35,174 bases of DNA from Geosiphon pyriformis (taxonomy: Eukaryota; Glomeromycota; Glomeromycetes; Archaeosporales; Geosiphonaceae): positions 1,258,176 through 1,293,349 of the forward strand of contig JAAOMT010000523.1 of assembly GCA_016748015.1 (NCBI GenBank), read 5' to 3'. Shown here piece after piece: positions 1 through 9,560 of this stretch. Both the position numbers and the translations under genes were made by a program. Within the stretch, counting starts at the first letter, position 1. Each line of letters starts with the position of its first letter. The notes below the pieces were generated by a model. That model saw nothing but the letters and a program-made list of their open reading frames with translations. It did no database searches and had not been told where the DNA came from.

Positions 1-1717
1 GCTCACAACCCACCACTACACAACAAATCTTTGAATCCAATGAACAAATCTGTTTGAAGCATGAAATATCAATTCCAAATGTTTATATTCCCAAAGGAAT
101 GAAAAAATTTTGAGTTACATTCTACAACCCCAATAATTACCCTATTGTTTTATTAAACAAATTAGAAATTGGAATCATACACAGCAATATCTTTCAAGAT
201 GAAAACTCTCAAATTGTCTCTAAATTCATCGAAATTATAAAGCACACTCTACTCCCAAATACAAATATCATTTCCACTACTGAAAACTATCACTTGTTGG
301 AAGAAAAACTCTCTCGAATTAATATGGATTCCTTAGAACCTCAACAACAAAGACAATTGAAACAATTGATAGCTGAATTTGCAGATATATTTGCAAAAGA
401 CAACAATGACTTGGGAAAAACAAACATTGTTCAAAATCAGATCCATACAGGAGATGCTCTACCAAAACATCAACAAACTTATCGAGTGCCACCTACCAGC
501 CACCAATTTATCAGAGAAGAAATCCAAAGAATGCTCAATAACGGATTGATTCAACCATCAAGAAGTCCTTGGACCTCACTAGTAGTTTTGGTTAAAAAGA
601 AAAATGGAAAAATTAGATTCTGTGTTGATTATAGACAACTGAATAGTGTTACAATTGGAGATGTCTACCCTCTTCCAAGAATTGATGACATGCTAGATGC
701 TCTGGGAAAAGCCAAGTTCTTTTCAACTTTAGACCTGGAAAGTGGATACTGGCAAGTCAAATTGGACCCAAAACAGCATTCACCACTCAAGGAGGAAATT
801 ATGAGTTTAATGTTATGCCTTTTGGACTCTGCAATGCACCAGCAACATTTCAGCAACTTATGGATGTTGTCTATGAAGGGCTCTTGTGGCAATTAATAGT
901 TGTTTATCTTGATGATACTGATGTATACTCACCAAGCTTTGAAGCCCATCTCATTCATCTGTGAGAAGTTTTTCAACGATTACAGAAAGCAGAATTAAAG
1001 TTAAATATTGAGAAATGTCACTTTGGGAAAACAAGTTTGATCTTTTTTGGACACATAGTTAGTAAAGATGGAATCAAACCAAATCCAGGAACAATCAATG
1101 TTGTCAAAAACTTTCAAACCCTCAGAAATACTACAGAACTAAGAGGATTTGTGGGATTAGCCTCTTACTATCGAAAATTCATAAAAGGATTCTTAGAAAT
1201 TGCCAAACCACTCAATTATCTTACCAACAAAAACATACCATACAAATGGACTGAAGAACAACAAAAAGCTTTTGAAATTCTCAAAACAAAATTGACAACA
1301 GCCCCAGTTCTTGCTTACCCAGACTTCAACAAACAATTCCAATTAGCCACTGATGCCTCACACATAGTATTTGGTGCCATTTTATCACAATTAGATGAAA
1401 ATGGCCAAGAACAAGTTATTGCCTATGCCAGCAGAACACTCAAGCCAACAGAACTCAAATATGGCTCAACTGAATTAGAAGCTGCTGCAGTTATTTGGGC
1501 TCTTAAACATTTTCAACAATATCTGAAAAATAGAAAAAAATTTGACATAATAACGGACAACATTGGCCTCAAATGGCTTAATAAAAAGAAAACTGAACAA
1601 AGTGCCAAACAGTCTCGATGGAATGACTTCCTAGCAGACTACAGATATATTGTACACCACAAACCAGGAAAACTACATACCAATGTTGATAGCCTCTCAA
1701 GAATGAGACAAAATTAA
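1..1717 (+). pseudogene. pol: Element A pol, linker + reverse transcriptase + RNase H (broken)
   Basis: This part copies element RNA into DNA (RT) and removes the RNA strand (RNase H). The frame is open from the window start with one TGA near position 113, before the RT. The RT core shows a DYRQLN-type motif near 625, then LDLESGYWQV near 730. A one- or two-base loss near 771 moves the frame; the next segment reads MPFGL, NAPATFQ and the active site YLDD (905-916). A TGA at 962-964 replaces an expected Arg (CGA to TGA). RNase H follows with ATDAS, an ELEAAA segment, TDN and NVDSLSR, so its acidic residues look intact. A TAA at 1715-1717 separates it from integrase in the same frame. The stretch before RT (SIPNVYIPKG..) matches in position the linker between dUTPase and RT in elements E and J. 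Confidence 0.9.
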
Positions 1718-3160
1718 TACCAACAACAATTCCACCACAACTTACCAACTTACCAACAAAATAACCAAACAAGAATGGATCCCAGAAACTACAGCAATCT
1801 TAAAAATTATTTGGAGACTCTTACCATGCCAGAAAACTGGTCTCCAAATGAAAAACACCACTTACAACACCAATCAAAACAATATTTCATACACCAGAAC
1901 AAAATTTATTATAAAAATTACAGAAAACTAAACCAGCCACTCAGATTAGTACAAGAGAATGAAAAAAAAACAATATTATACAACATGCACACAAATCCGT
2001 CTTCAGCACACTTGGGAAAAGAGGGAACAATTCAAAGAACCCTTGAATATTATTTTTGGCCTCACATGCAAAATAACATTCGACAATATATAGAATCTTG
2101 TAATAACTGCCAAAGAAGAGGAGGAACTCACCCTACAGAACCTTTAAATCCAATCAAAGTTGGACAACCTTTTGACAGAGTTGGAATTGATTTAATCGGA
2201 CCATTACCTATTACAACCCAAGGAAATCATTATATTGCAGTTGCAGTGGATTATCTTACCAAATGGCCTAAAGCTAGAGCCATCCAAAGAGCAGATGCAA
2301 AATCAGTAGCAAAATTCATCTATGAAGACATTATTTGTAGACATGGATGCCCAATTGAACTCTTATCTAATCAAGGAACACATTTTGTGAACAACTTGAT
2401 ACAAGAAATTTGTGAACGGTTCAATGTCAAAAGACCTCTATTATCACCTTATCACCCTTAAACAAATGGACTTGTAGAACGTTTCAACAGAACATTGTGT
2501 GAATCTTTAGCCAAAGTCTCAACAGACTTTGAACAAGAATGGGATATTTTTATTCCATCAGTGTTATTAGCATACAGAACACTAAAACAAAATACTACGA
2601 AACACACACCATTTGATCTTACTTATGAAAAGACAGCAATATTACCAATTAATTTCACAGTGAAAACATACCCAGTGCAACCAATCAATGAAGAAAACTT
2701 TCAAGAGACACTCTAAAGAAGAGCCTACACTCTTCTTAGTACACTGGAAGGAAAAAGAAGAATAGCAGCAGCTCATATTGAACATTTCCAAGCTCAACAA
2801 AAAGAAAGACATGACAACAAATTACCATCTATTACCAACGAATTTAAAGTTGGAAATAAAGTTCTCTTACACAGAACTAAGGCTGAAAAACAATGGAGTG
2901 GGAAATTTGAAAACAAATGGGATGGACCATTTTATATTCACGAAATTCTAGACAATGGATCATATAAGTTAAGACTTGATGACAAAATATTAGCAAAAGT
3001 TGCACATAGAGACAGACTGAAACACTATCATTCCAAAAACAATCCTGAACCATTAATTCCACAAATTGGTACACATTCCCCTTTAATTAATTCTGAAGAT
3101 ATTCCCCGAAATTTAGAACCAATAATTATAATAGAACAACAACCAAACTTGAACACTTAA
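1718..3160 (+). pseudogene. int: Element A integrase (broken by nonsense codons)
   Basis: Integrase joins element cDNA to the chromosome. The N-terminal zinc finger is visible (H..H in MHTNPSSAH, then CNNCQRR near 2100). The catalytic core gives GIDLIGP (first Asp, near 2190), LLSNQGTHF near 2365 where the second catalytic Asp reads Asn, and LVERFN near 2475 with the Glu. The C-terminal part contains KWDGPFYI..NGSYKL, a GPY/F-like module; I see no convincing chromodomain after it. Stops at 2459-2461 (CAA to TAA, inside YHPQTNG) and 2714-2716 interrupt the same frame as RNase H, so the ancestral pol was one continuous polyprotein ending at the TAA at 3158-3160. The D to N change and the stops make this copy non-functional. 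Confidence 0.9.
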
Positions 3161-3297
3161 ATTCTACAATAATTCTCTACTAAAAACACAAAGACAAAAA
3201 TAGTAAATAATTACAAAACACCCAAACCCAAAAACAAATAAAACCCCCAAAAAATAATTTTCTTTATTCTCTTTTTTCATAATTAGTCAATTTTATT

Positions 3298-4005
3298 ATG
3301 ATTATTCCCCGAAATATTCAACAAATATCCCAAAAATTAATGTTAGCCTTGAAAACACTCCCTGATTTATCTATAATGATTAATGGAAGTCAAATTAAAT
3401 ACATTCAGAAAAAAACCACAGCCCCAGTAGCAAATCATTTACAGAACTATCACCCCTATAGAAGAGAAACAAGAAGTCACTCTGAGAATAGATTACCAAG
3501 ACTTTTGAAGCAAACACTAGAAAAAAATCTGCTAATTGTCCCTATTAACATTCCACCAAATGCTACAATACAACAAAAACTACTACTACTTCTTAATGAA
3601 CAGAACAATGAACACACCTCTATTTATAGATACTTTCAAATTGGAAAAACACTTTATGAACGAAAACTGAAACTTGAAGCAACAAATCTCACTCCTGAAG
3701 TTATACAAAAACAAATCTACAATGAATTCAAAACAGCAGCTGGACTAACAAACACTTACTACAAACTTAAAGCAGCTTTTAGACTCTATGATTTGTTTAA
3801 TACTTGTGAAAATGTTCTACAAAATCCAATACTACAATTAATGAAAATCCAATACATTGGCAAACTCACAGAACTGAAATTTCAACAATTTTCAGACCAG
3901 ATTACTTCAATCATTTTAGATCACTATCTCAATATTACAGATAGTGCTTGGACTTCAATAGAACTCAGTCTTGAAGAGGAGATTATGTTACCAGTAGAAT
4001 TTTAG
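3298..4005 (+). CDS. Element A post-integrase ORF, 235 codons, function unknown
   Basis: An uninterrupted ATG-started frame lies 137 bases after the pol stop and before the 3' LTR, the place where envelope genes sit in some Gypsy elements. I see no signal peptide, long hydrophobic segment or cysteine pattern, so an envelope is unlikely. The protein is hydrophilic and probably helical. It begins MIIPRNIQQISQKL and contains YFQIGKTLYERKL near residues 105-117 and RLYDLF near residues 162-167. The same ORF is found broken in element B (minus strand) and, more distantly, in element E, so it is a regular part of these elements. The pattern Y-x-x-G-K-x-L-x-x-R ... YDLF resembles, from memory, a domain common in Glomeromycotina proteins of unknown role; this is unverified. 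Confidence 0.75.
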   Translation: MIIPRNIQQISQKLMLALKTLPDLSIMINGSQIKYIQKKTTAPVANHLQNYHPYRRETRSHSENRLPRLLKQTLEKNLLIVPINIPPNATIQQKLLLLLNEQNNEHTSIYRYFQIGKTLYERKLKLEATNLTPEVIQKQIYNEFKTAAGLTNTYYKLKAAFRLYDLFNTCENVLQNPILQLMKIQYIGKLTELKFQQFSDQITSIILDHYLNITDSAWTSIELSLEEEIMLPVEF

Positions 4006-4184
4006 CTATTAATTAGCATGAAATTACCTTTATAATTCCTATAATTCATTAATATATTAATATTATTTCAAATTATCATTTATTATTTAATCAATTATCA
4101 CATATCATGATTCAATTAAAATAATCTAATTAGTATAACAGAAAGTAAGATGATCAAATTACACAATACCCTGAACTTTGTAAC

Positions 4185-4335
4185 ATTCAAAAATTTGCCA
4201 AAATTTACCAAAATTCGCCAAAATTTATAAGAAATTCGCCAAAATTTACAGAAATTCACCAAAATTATGAATAGTTCACCCAAATTAATCAATAGTTCAG
4301 CAAAATAACTTGTAGTTCATCAAAATGTATCTTTA
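4185..4335 (+). repeat. U3 direct repeats in LTR A
   Basis: Roughly 20-base units built on TTCGCCAAAATTTA are repeated and drift (TTCGCC, TTCACC, TTCAGC, TTCATC) ahead of the TATA box. The position is that of a retroelement enhancer. The B LTR carries a shorter, diverged version near 31280-31380. Confidence 0.7.
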
Positions 4336-4398
4336 GTTTGCTGGAATTTGGGCAAAGAGAAAAAGTGCAAGTTCATAAACTAGTACTACAACAAGTTG

Positions 4399-4406
4399 TA
4401 TAAAAG
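4399..4406 (+). promoter_or_regulatory. TATA box of LTR A
   Basis: TATAAAAG lies downstream of the U3 repeats and inside an LTR, where the element's own transcription should begin. The same box occurs in the G LTR (minus strand, 35062-35069) and in altered form in the B LTR (about 31216-31223). Confidence 0.6.
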
Positions 4407-4999
4407 AAAAGCTTTTTTCTTCTGGAAAATGTATCTTACTTTAGATTTATCTCTTAAAACCATTTCTATACACACAAAAAGAAATAAATATCAAATAATT
4501 CGAAAAACCAAATTCTTTAATTATTGTACTTGGAAAAACCCCCAAAAACCCAACTAATATTTCGAAATTGATTAGCTACTAATTTCAGTAAACTGTTAGT
4601 AACTCCAGGCCTGGATAGAAAACGTTTCTCTTGACAAAATTCTATTTCTTTTACATTTCTTTTATTTTTTTTTATTTTTTTTATTACAATCATTAGGATA
4701 GTCTACAGACAAGATTCCTGTAGAAGAGTTGACTTTCACAGCAAAGTAACTACACATTTTTAGTGAGCTTCCAGACAAACAATTCCTGGGAAAGAGTTGA
4801 CATTTACTACAACGTAACTACATAAAATAACTGGCAAGGAATTGGCCATTCCACTTATAAGCCCAGCAGTTCAAATTATAGGAGATAATTTGAAGATAAA
4901 TTCAGTTATTGGAGATTCAACTACTTCCTGAAAACGTAAATTCACAGCAAATCAACATTACCAACATTTAAGAAAAGAGACCAAAAACCTCTGGTAATA

Positions 5000-6399
5000 C
5001 CATTCAGTCTGTTAAGTGCTCGTTTCTAAGCATCCTTGATGGGGGTTCCCTTTCATACCCAATCGTTAATTAATATGGTGTATTGACAAGCCTCGTCACA
5101 TGTTCCTCCTCTGTTAGGCACATTATTCCAAAGTCCTTCATCTGGCAGGATTTTGCCACATGCAAGGCATGGTGTGTTGTCCCACTTGCCTTGTTGTTTT
5201 GGTCATCCAAATTTTTCCAGTAAACAAGGTCTGCAATAATATTTGGTGGCAGTGGGCCATTTTTTGTTGTCCCTGATACATGCACCCATAGTGGATAGTT
5301 TTTTTCCACAATTGACACATATTAGTCTTGGGGGTTGGTAAAATAAGTTTCTTTGGTCTGAGGTTATGTATCCTAGTGATGACAATTGGGGTTCTTCTTC
5401 AGCTCTGTCTTTTCCTTTTTCTTCTCAAGTTGGTGGTGGAGGTAGTTCAGTTCAATAATTATCTGTCCATAAAACCTGATAGGTTTCAATGGTTGGTGGC
5501 ATTGATGTGTCTTCGAATTTAATAAGGAGTTCCTCAGTATGTTGGGTTTTAAAGTGTCTGCACGTAGCTGGGACTTGGGCATGCTGTCCGTTGAACATGA
5601 GTTGAAGTTTTTGGGTGTTCTAGTCAAGAGTAGTGTTGGCTTTTGACAACCAATTGTTTTCTACTAGAGCTTGATATTGAGTAGCTTCCATGATGAGTAT
5701 TTTGGTAAGGATTTGGATTTCATTAATTTCAAAGGGGAAGTTGTTAATTTCTCCTATTGGGGTTTTTGTGTTTCCATCCACTGTAATAATCCAGATGGTA
5801 GCAGCATGGTCTACTCGGCAACTTAGTTGGTCTATGAGCTGCTTCGTGATTATGCTACTGGCTGATCTGCTATTCAGGATTAATTTAATGTCTATTTTTC
5901 TGACTTTGGCATTAGTGTATAGGGCTGTTATTGGTTTATCCTGCTTGTTGACTGCTCCACTAAAAAGACTATGGGTGTTTAAATTATCAATGTCAAAAGG
6001 AAATATGGTGGCTAGGATGGTGTTTTCGGTAATAGTGACTGGTAGGATATTGCTTTTTGTTTGCTTGGAAGGTTGGGAGATTCATTCTATATTCCTTTTT
6101 TCCACAGGTGTAGATTTATCAAAACCCTGGTCTTCCATAAGACCGAGATAGGAAGCTTGATTTGGGTATCCAGTTGGTGTTAGTTGAGATTGGGCAGGAC
6201 CACGAAGAATTGGTCAAGACAGTCCACTGTTGGTTTGCACCTGATTGTTGTTGGAATTTCTCCATCCCTAATTATAGTTTATAGTTCGAAGTTTGGATGG
6301 GCTGTAAAGAGAAGTTTAATAGTGAGAGATTGCTTGTGTCATTGGTGGTGGTTGATAATAATTCTGGGGCGGTGGTTAAGTATACGGGACTTGTTATGT
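5000..6399 (-). pseudogene. pro: Element C protease and Cys-rich module (broken)
   Basis: The retropepsin-like part lies near 5640-6000. Its active-site region reads LNSRSASSIIT (about 5850-5890), where the family consensus from all copies would be D-S-G-S-A-G-S; both the catalytic Asp and the Gly are changed. Downstream QLIDQL, VDHAAT, ETTQYQALVENNWL-like and QLSFNGQH-like segments match element E. After a charged linker comes the Cys-rich module (5086-5319) with spacing C-x2-C-x9-C-x14-C-x2-C-x18-C-x2-C-x19-C-x3-C, identical in spacing to E and J and probably zinc-binding. An in-frame TGA follows the FG of LLEKFG, where J has Arg. The reading then continues to the junction with A, before any dUTPase. 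Several stops and frame changes are present. Confidence 0.85.
5086..5319 (-). other. Eight-cysteine module of element C (probable zinc-binding domain)
   Basis: The cysteines are in CVNC, MGAC, YYCRPC, CLAC and GTCDEAC. The spacing equals that in E (20612-20843) and J (15673-15906), although the sequences between differ, which points to metal coordination. No standard Gypsy domain sits between protease and RT with this pattern. I do not recognise the family. Confidence 0.75.
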
Positions 6400-8084
6400 A
6401 TATAGAGGCAGTTGATTCTAAGGTATAGAATATTGGGTACTATGTTTTGCTGATATCTGGGTTGCTGGTATGGGTTTTCTTGATTTTGGTTCATGATCTT
6501 CCTTCTGCAGTCACAAGCGATGTGTTCAGATTTCTGGCAGTAGTAACAGTTGTGAGGATCGGATCTCTAAGGTTGTTGCTGTTGCTGACAGTTCTGTTGC
6601 TGTGGGTATCTGCTGTTGTTGTTATTTTCTTTTTGTTAGGGTGGTTGGTAAGTTTCTGTAGTTCCGGCTAAGAATCCCTCAATTTTCTGAGTTAGTTTCT
6701 CACTCAATTGGGTTATCTTTGTGTCAATGTCAGAGGTTCTGTTAATGGCTAAATTAACAGCTTGGGTATGGTTCACTTTTTGTTCTGCAGACTCAAAATT
6801 GCAAGTGAGAGCAACAGTGTCTTGTAAACTGGTTGAATGGTGGGGTCTTATAGATCTTAGAATACTACTCCGCAATCTTTTAATAAATTGATTAAGAACT
6901 TGTGCTGTGATGTAGTAGTCCCTTTCAATAGCTAATATTTGATACAGGATTTAATTGAATTGTTCAAGATAAGTAGTTACTGCTTCATAATCTTTTTGCT
7001 TAATTATGCTAAATTGATTTTGCAATCGGATTAATGTATTGGGGTCACAGAAGTATTGCAGAAATGCGAGTTTAAACTCAATAAAGGAGGTAAGCTTCTC
7101 TGCCAGGCTCTAGTACCACGAATTGGCGGTTCCGGTCAGAAAGAACAGCAGTGCCTGAATTGTGTGGTCGTCATTCCAACTGTTAGTGGTAATTGCTTTC
7201 TTAGTGTCTGTAATCCAAGAATATGTATTATCTTCTTCACCAGAGAATTTTTCCAATTTAGCAATATCCTGGTAAGCCATGATCCAGTTAATGGGTGGGG
7301 TGTTACTGGTTATGTTTAAAGAAATTGGTGTCCGCGTATTCAAGTGTTCTCTAGATGCTAATGCTGGTTGCTTTCCTTTGTTGCTTGAACCAATAAGTTG
7401 TAAGATAGCTGTTTCTTCTATCAGGAGAGATGCTGATTCTGCTAGGTTTTGTGCTGGTGGCTGTTCTCAAGTTGACAGGTTTCCTTCTGTTTGACCAGCT
7501 GCTGGGGTAAAATTTCTAAACAACAATCCATATTCTCCTAGTGATTTGGTCCAACTGTGTTGATTCTAAGGGTATGGATTTCAAAGAGTTCGTGGTGTTT
7601 TCGACTGGGTTTCTGGAGGTGGATTGAATACAATTCTACTTTAGGATGTCTGATGGTATGATGAAGTTGTTGGGGAGAGGACCCTTGGTTTCTTGTTGAC
7701 CATGAACCTGACTTGGACAGTTATGGGATTGTTGGATTTGTTTTTATATTCCTCAGGGTTGGATTCCACTGGTTGTTGTACTTGAGGGAATTGTTGTGCC
7801 ATGTAATATTTAATGTCTGTATCGATTATGTGCAGAGTTTCAGCAATTGCTCGGGTAGTCGTGGCTATTGAATACCCTAGTAAGCTTTGATGGATTTGTT
7901 TTTCAAGTCTTCCTATATCAGTTGCACAGCCTAACAAGCAGTCAATTTTTGCATTGATATAATTACAAAAATCACTTTCTACATAAGCAGTTTCTGCTGG
8001 TATTCCTAGGTCTTTTCGAAAGTATTGAAATAGTGCTTTTCTGTACGAGAAGTGGTCCTTTCCTATTGTTCCAATAGTTGCCAC
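6400..8084 (-). pseudogene. gag: Element C gag (broken)
   Basis: Gag is the structural protein that packages element RNA. The N-terminal piece (7641-8084, 147 codons) starts in frame at a GTG in context AAAGTGGCA; no ATG precedes it back to the TGA in the primer-binding site. The capsid-like core follows (KLEKFSGEEDNTYSWI, FFLTGTANSWY, then FLQYF, EAVTTYLEQF, LNQFIKRL), typical of a retrotransposon gag domain. The zinc knuckle is CYYCQKSEHIACDC (6507-6548), an intact C-x2-C-x4-H-x4-C. Stops and shifts break the frame between 7640 and 6876. Compared with E, D and J the protein is recognisably homologous but clearly diverged. Confidence 0.87.
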
Positions 8085-8127
8085 TTTTATGTATTTTTGG
8101 GGGTGCTCTGTCTTTGTGGATTTATAA

Positions 8128-8144
8128 CCTCACAGAGAGCACCA
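8128..8144 (-). promoter_or_regulatory. Primer-binding site of element C
   Basis: On the minus strand TGGTGCTCTCTGTGAGG lies two bases after the LTR end (..ATAACA TT). TGG at the start is the complement of a tRNA CCA end. The first 17 bases equal those in element E. The matching tRNA would end in CCTCACAGAGAGCACCA. Confidence 0.75.
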
Positions 8145-8146
8145 AA

Positions 8147-9229
8147 TGTTATGGGTAAACTTGATGGGTATGGGAAATAGTAACGTTTGGTGCTTTTAAT
8201 TATTGATAATACATCTTCCGCATAATTCTGTTGGCTTAGTCTTAATTATCAGTCTCTGAAAATCTATTTCTGGATGTGAATTTTACCTGTTGAGTTCTTT
8301 GGTTATAAGGCACAGAGTTTGTCTTTCGTCAATTACAATATTTTTCATAAATGTGAGCTTTTTTTTCTGAGCTAACGAATACAGTCATTATGGTCTGGTG
8401 TTGTCTTTTTGCCCTTCTGGTAAGCTAACAAGATAATGTTAATATCCAAAACTTAGGAAGAGCTTCCCTCTTTTACCAGGCTATTACAAAGTCTATTCCT
8501 AGACAGTCAATTTTACTATGTTGCTGCTTCACAAAAATAAGACAGAAAAAGAAAAAAAAAGAAAAAGAAAAGAAAAGAAAAGAGAGAAAAGATAAATTAA
8601 TATCATCAATTGCCATAATCAAGAGCGATTGGTCCAAATTGTTAATAGGTTTGAGATGGTTATGCTAAGAGCATCTGTTCTAAAATGGAGGTACGAGACA
8701 AAGATTAATTCACATAAATTCCACGAAGTTTGAGAACATGAATTTGTGATTCTGATTTCTTTAATAATTGGTTTATTTCAAGAGATGAAATAGGGAAGAT
8801 AATAAAGGATGAAGGAGTATGAATATTTTAATTCTGGTCTAGAGGTTTGTATCTATCTGTCTGTCTTTTCTTACTTCTATAACTACTTGCTTTTATACAT
8901 TCTTTTGGTTTTACAGGATTGCTTTCAATTGTCTTGCTATTGCTAGCTATTGCTTTGTTGTTTCTGTTATTGCTTTGTTTTTCTACGTTATCGCTAGTTA
9001 TCCTATATTATAACATGTTATCTGATGTTATTACATGTTATTCTGTGTTATCCTGCATTATAACACATTATCTTACATTATTGCATGCTATTCTGTATTA
9101 TCCTGCATTATAACATGTTATCCTATATTATAACACATTATCCAACGTTATTGTGTGTTATTCTGTGTTATGTTACGTTTTGATCACATTTCTTCATAAC
9201 TTTGGATCAGTTTTTCTACTCGGGTAACA
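8147..9229 (-). repeat. 5' LTR of element C
   Basis: Minus-strand ends are TGTTACCC and CATAACA, giving the short inverted terminal repeat TGTTA/TAACA. The right boundary is fixed by the D protease frame resuming at 9230, the left one by the primer-binding site. A TATA box (TATAAAAG on the minus strand, 8890-8897) separates U3 with its palindrome array from R/U5. R/U5 holds a purine-rich run near 8530-8590 and two hairpin arms shared with D, E and J (8608-8630; CTGGTAA near 8420 with TTACCAG near 8476). Confidence 0.85.
8930..9180 (-). repeat. U3 palindrome array of LTR C
   Basis: About 250 bases of imperfect units such as ATAACATGTTAT (a perfect palindrome), ATAACACATTAT and CTGCATTATAAC repeat with a period near 10-12. 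The array lies just upstream of the TATA box on the minus strand. A 64-codon frame on the plus strand through this array is a by-product of the repeat. Confidence 0.8.
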
Positions 9230-9560
9230 GCATGATCAACTCAGCAACCTAATTGGTTTATGAGTTGTCTTGTAATGATACTGCCAGCTGATTTACTGTC
9301 TAGAATCAGTTTAATGAAGTGACTATCAGCTTTGGCATCAGTGTACATGGCAGTAATAGGTTTTTTTTCCAGAGTGGTCCCACTAAATAACAGCATGGTC
9401 AATAGTTCTTCGAGTTCAAATGGGAAGATGACATCCAGTAATTTATTCTCAGTAATGATAGCTGGTGGAATGTTGCTGGTAAGTGTTGGTTGTTGGTTGG
9501 TTTCCAGGTTATTGGATTGGGCATCTTCTGGGGAGATCAGGAGACTTAAATAGTGTTAGA
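9230..9560 (-). pseudogene. pro: Element D protease, N-terminal part, truncated by element C
   Basis: Minus-strand reading gives FELEELLT-like, then a segment ending AVTYTDAK-like, and the active-site region LILDSKSAGSIIT (about 9280-9320). Here the catalytic Asp is kept but the Gly of DSG reads Lys. The frame runs on to QLGC.VDHA and ends at the junction with the LTR of C. Alignment to E and J across this stretch needs no gap, which also helps define the E insertion in J. Confidence 0.8.

Larger units (their letters stand above)
1..4999 (+). mobile_element. Element A: Ty3/Gypsy-like retrotransposon, 5' part outside the window
   Basis: The visible part runs from the linker before reverse transcriptase through RNase H, integrase, a separate 3' ORF and the 3' LTR. 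The right end (..GGTAATA) abuts minus-strand coding sequence of element C: the conserved stretch after the Cys-rich module of C continues to about 5001 and then stops. A therefore inserted into C in the opposite orientation. Its LTR and 3' ORF match element B and the LTR of G, so A, B and G form one family, distinct in LTR from D, E and J. It is the least decayed copy here: RT keeps YLDD and RNase H keeps its acidic residues. It still carries one frameshift and four stops in pol. Confidence 0.9.
4179..4999 (+). repeat. 3' LTR of element A
   Basis: The sequence is present, reverse complemented, at 34470-35174 (G, very similar) and at 30627-31382 (B, more diverged). The right end is certain within a base because three copies share ..CCTCTGGTAAYA and then diverge. 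The left end is less sure: TGTAACATTC at 4179 fits the TG..CA rule, but TG at 4151, just after a purine-rich AGAAAGTAAGA, is an alternative. Inside are short direct repeats in U3, a TATA box (TATAAAAG, 4399-4406) and an AT-rich R/U5 with a T-run near 4660-4685. The 173 bases between the 3' ORF and this LTR are AT-rich with no gene. Confidence 0.85.
5000..9229 (-). mobile_element. Element C: dUTPase-type Gypsy element, 5' half (LTR, gag, protease, Cys-rich)
   Basis: Read on the minus strand, a 1.1-kb LTR is followed by a primer-binding site, gag, protease and an eight-cysteine module. The element is cut at about 5000 by element A. Its LTR begins TGTTACCC next to coding sequence of the D protease (QLGC.VDHA, on the D side of 9230), so C itself inserted into D. 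Its LTR shares the overall plan of the D/E/J LTRs but little sequence, so I treat it as a third LTR family with the same coding plan. Confidence 0.88.

Noticed and set aside
765-780. Programmed frameshift within the RT of A
   Set aside because: It is in the middle of a folded domain, E and J have no shift there, and the same element carries four stops, so simple decay is enough.
2830-3160. Chromodomain at the integrase C-terminus of A
   Set aside because: The segment is accounted for by a GPY/F-like module; I cannot find the aromatic cage residues of a chromodomain after it.
3298-4005. Envelope gene
   Set aside because: No signal peptide, membrane anchor, cysteine pattern or cleavage site despite its position.
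5690-6151. 153-codon plus-strand frame, hydrophobic in places
   Set aside because: It is antisense to the protease of element C, whose minus-strand reading matches E and J; the hydrophobic look comes from the reverse complement.
7056-7494. Plus-strand frames with several cysteines
   Set aside because: Antisense to the gag core of element C.
8919-9113. 64-codon Leu/Tyr-rich plus-strand frame
   Set aside because: It is the translation of the palindrome array in the C LTR, not a gene.
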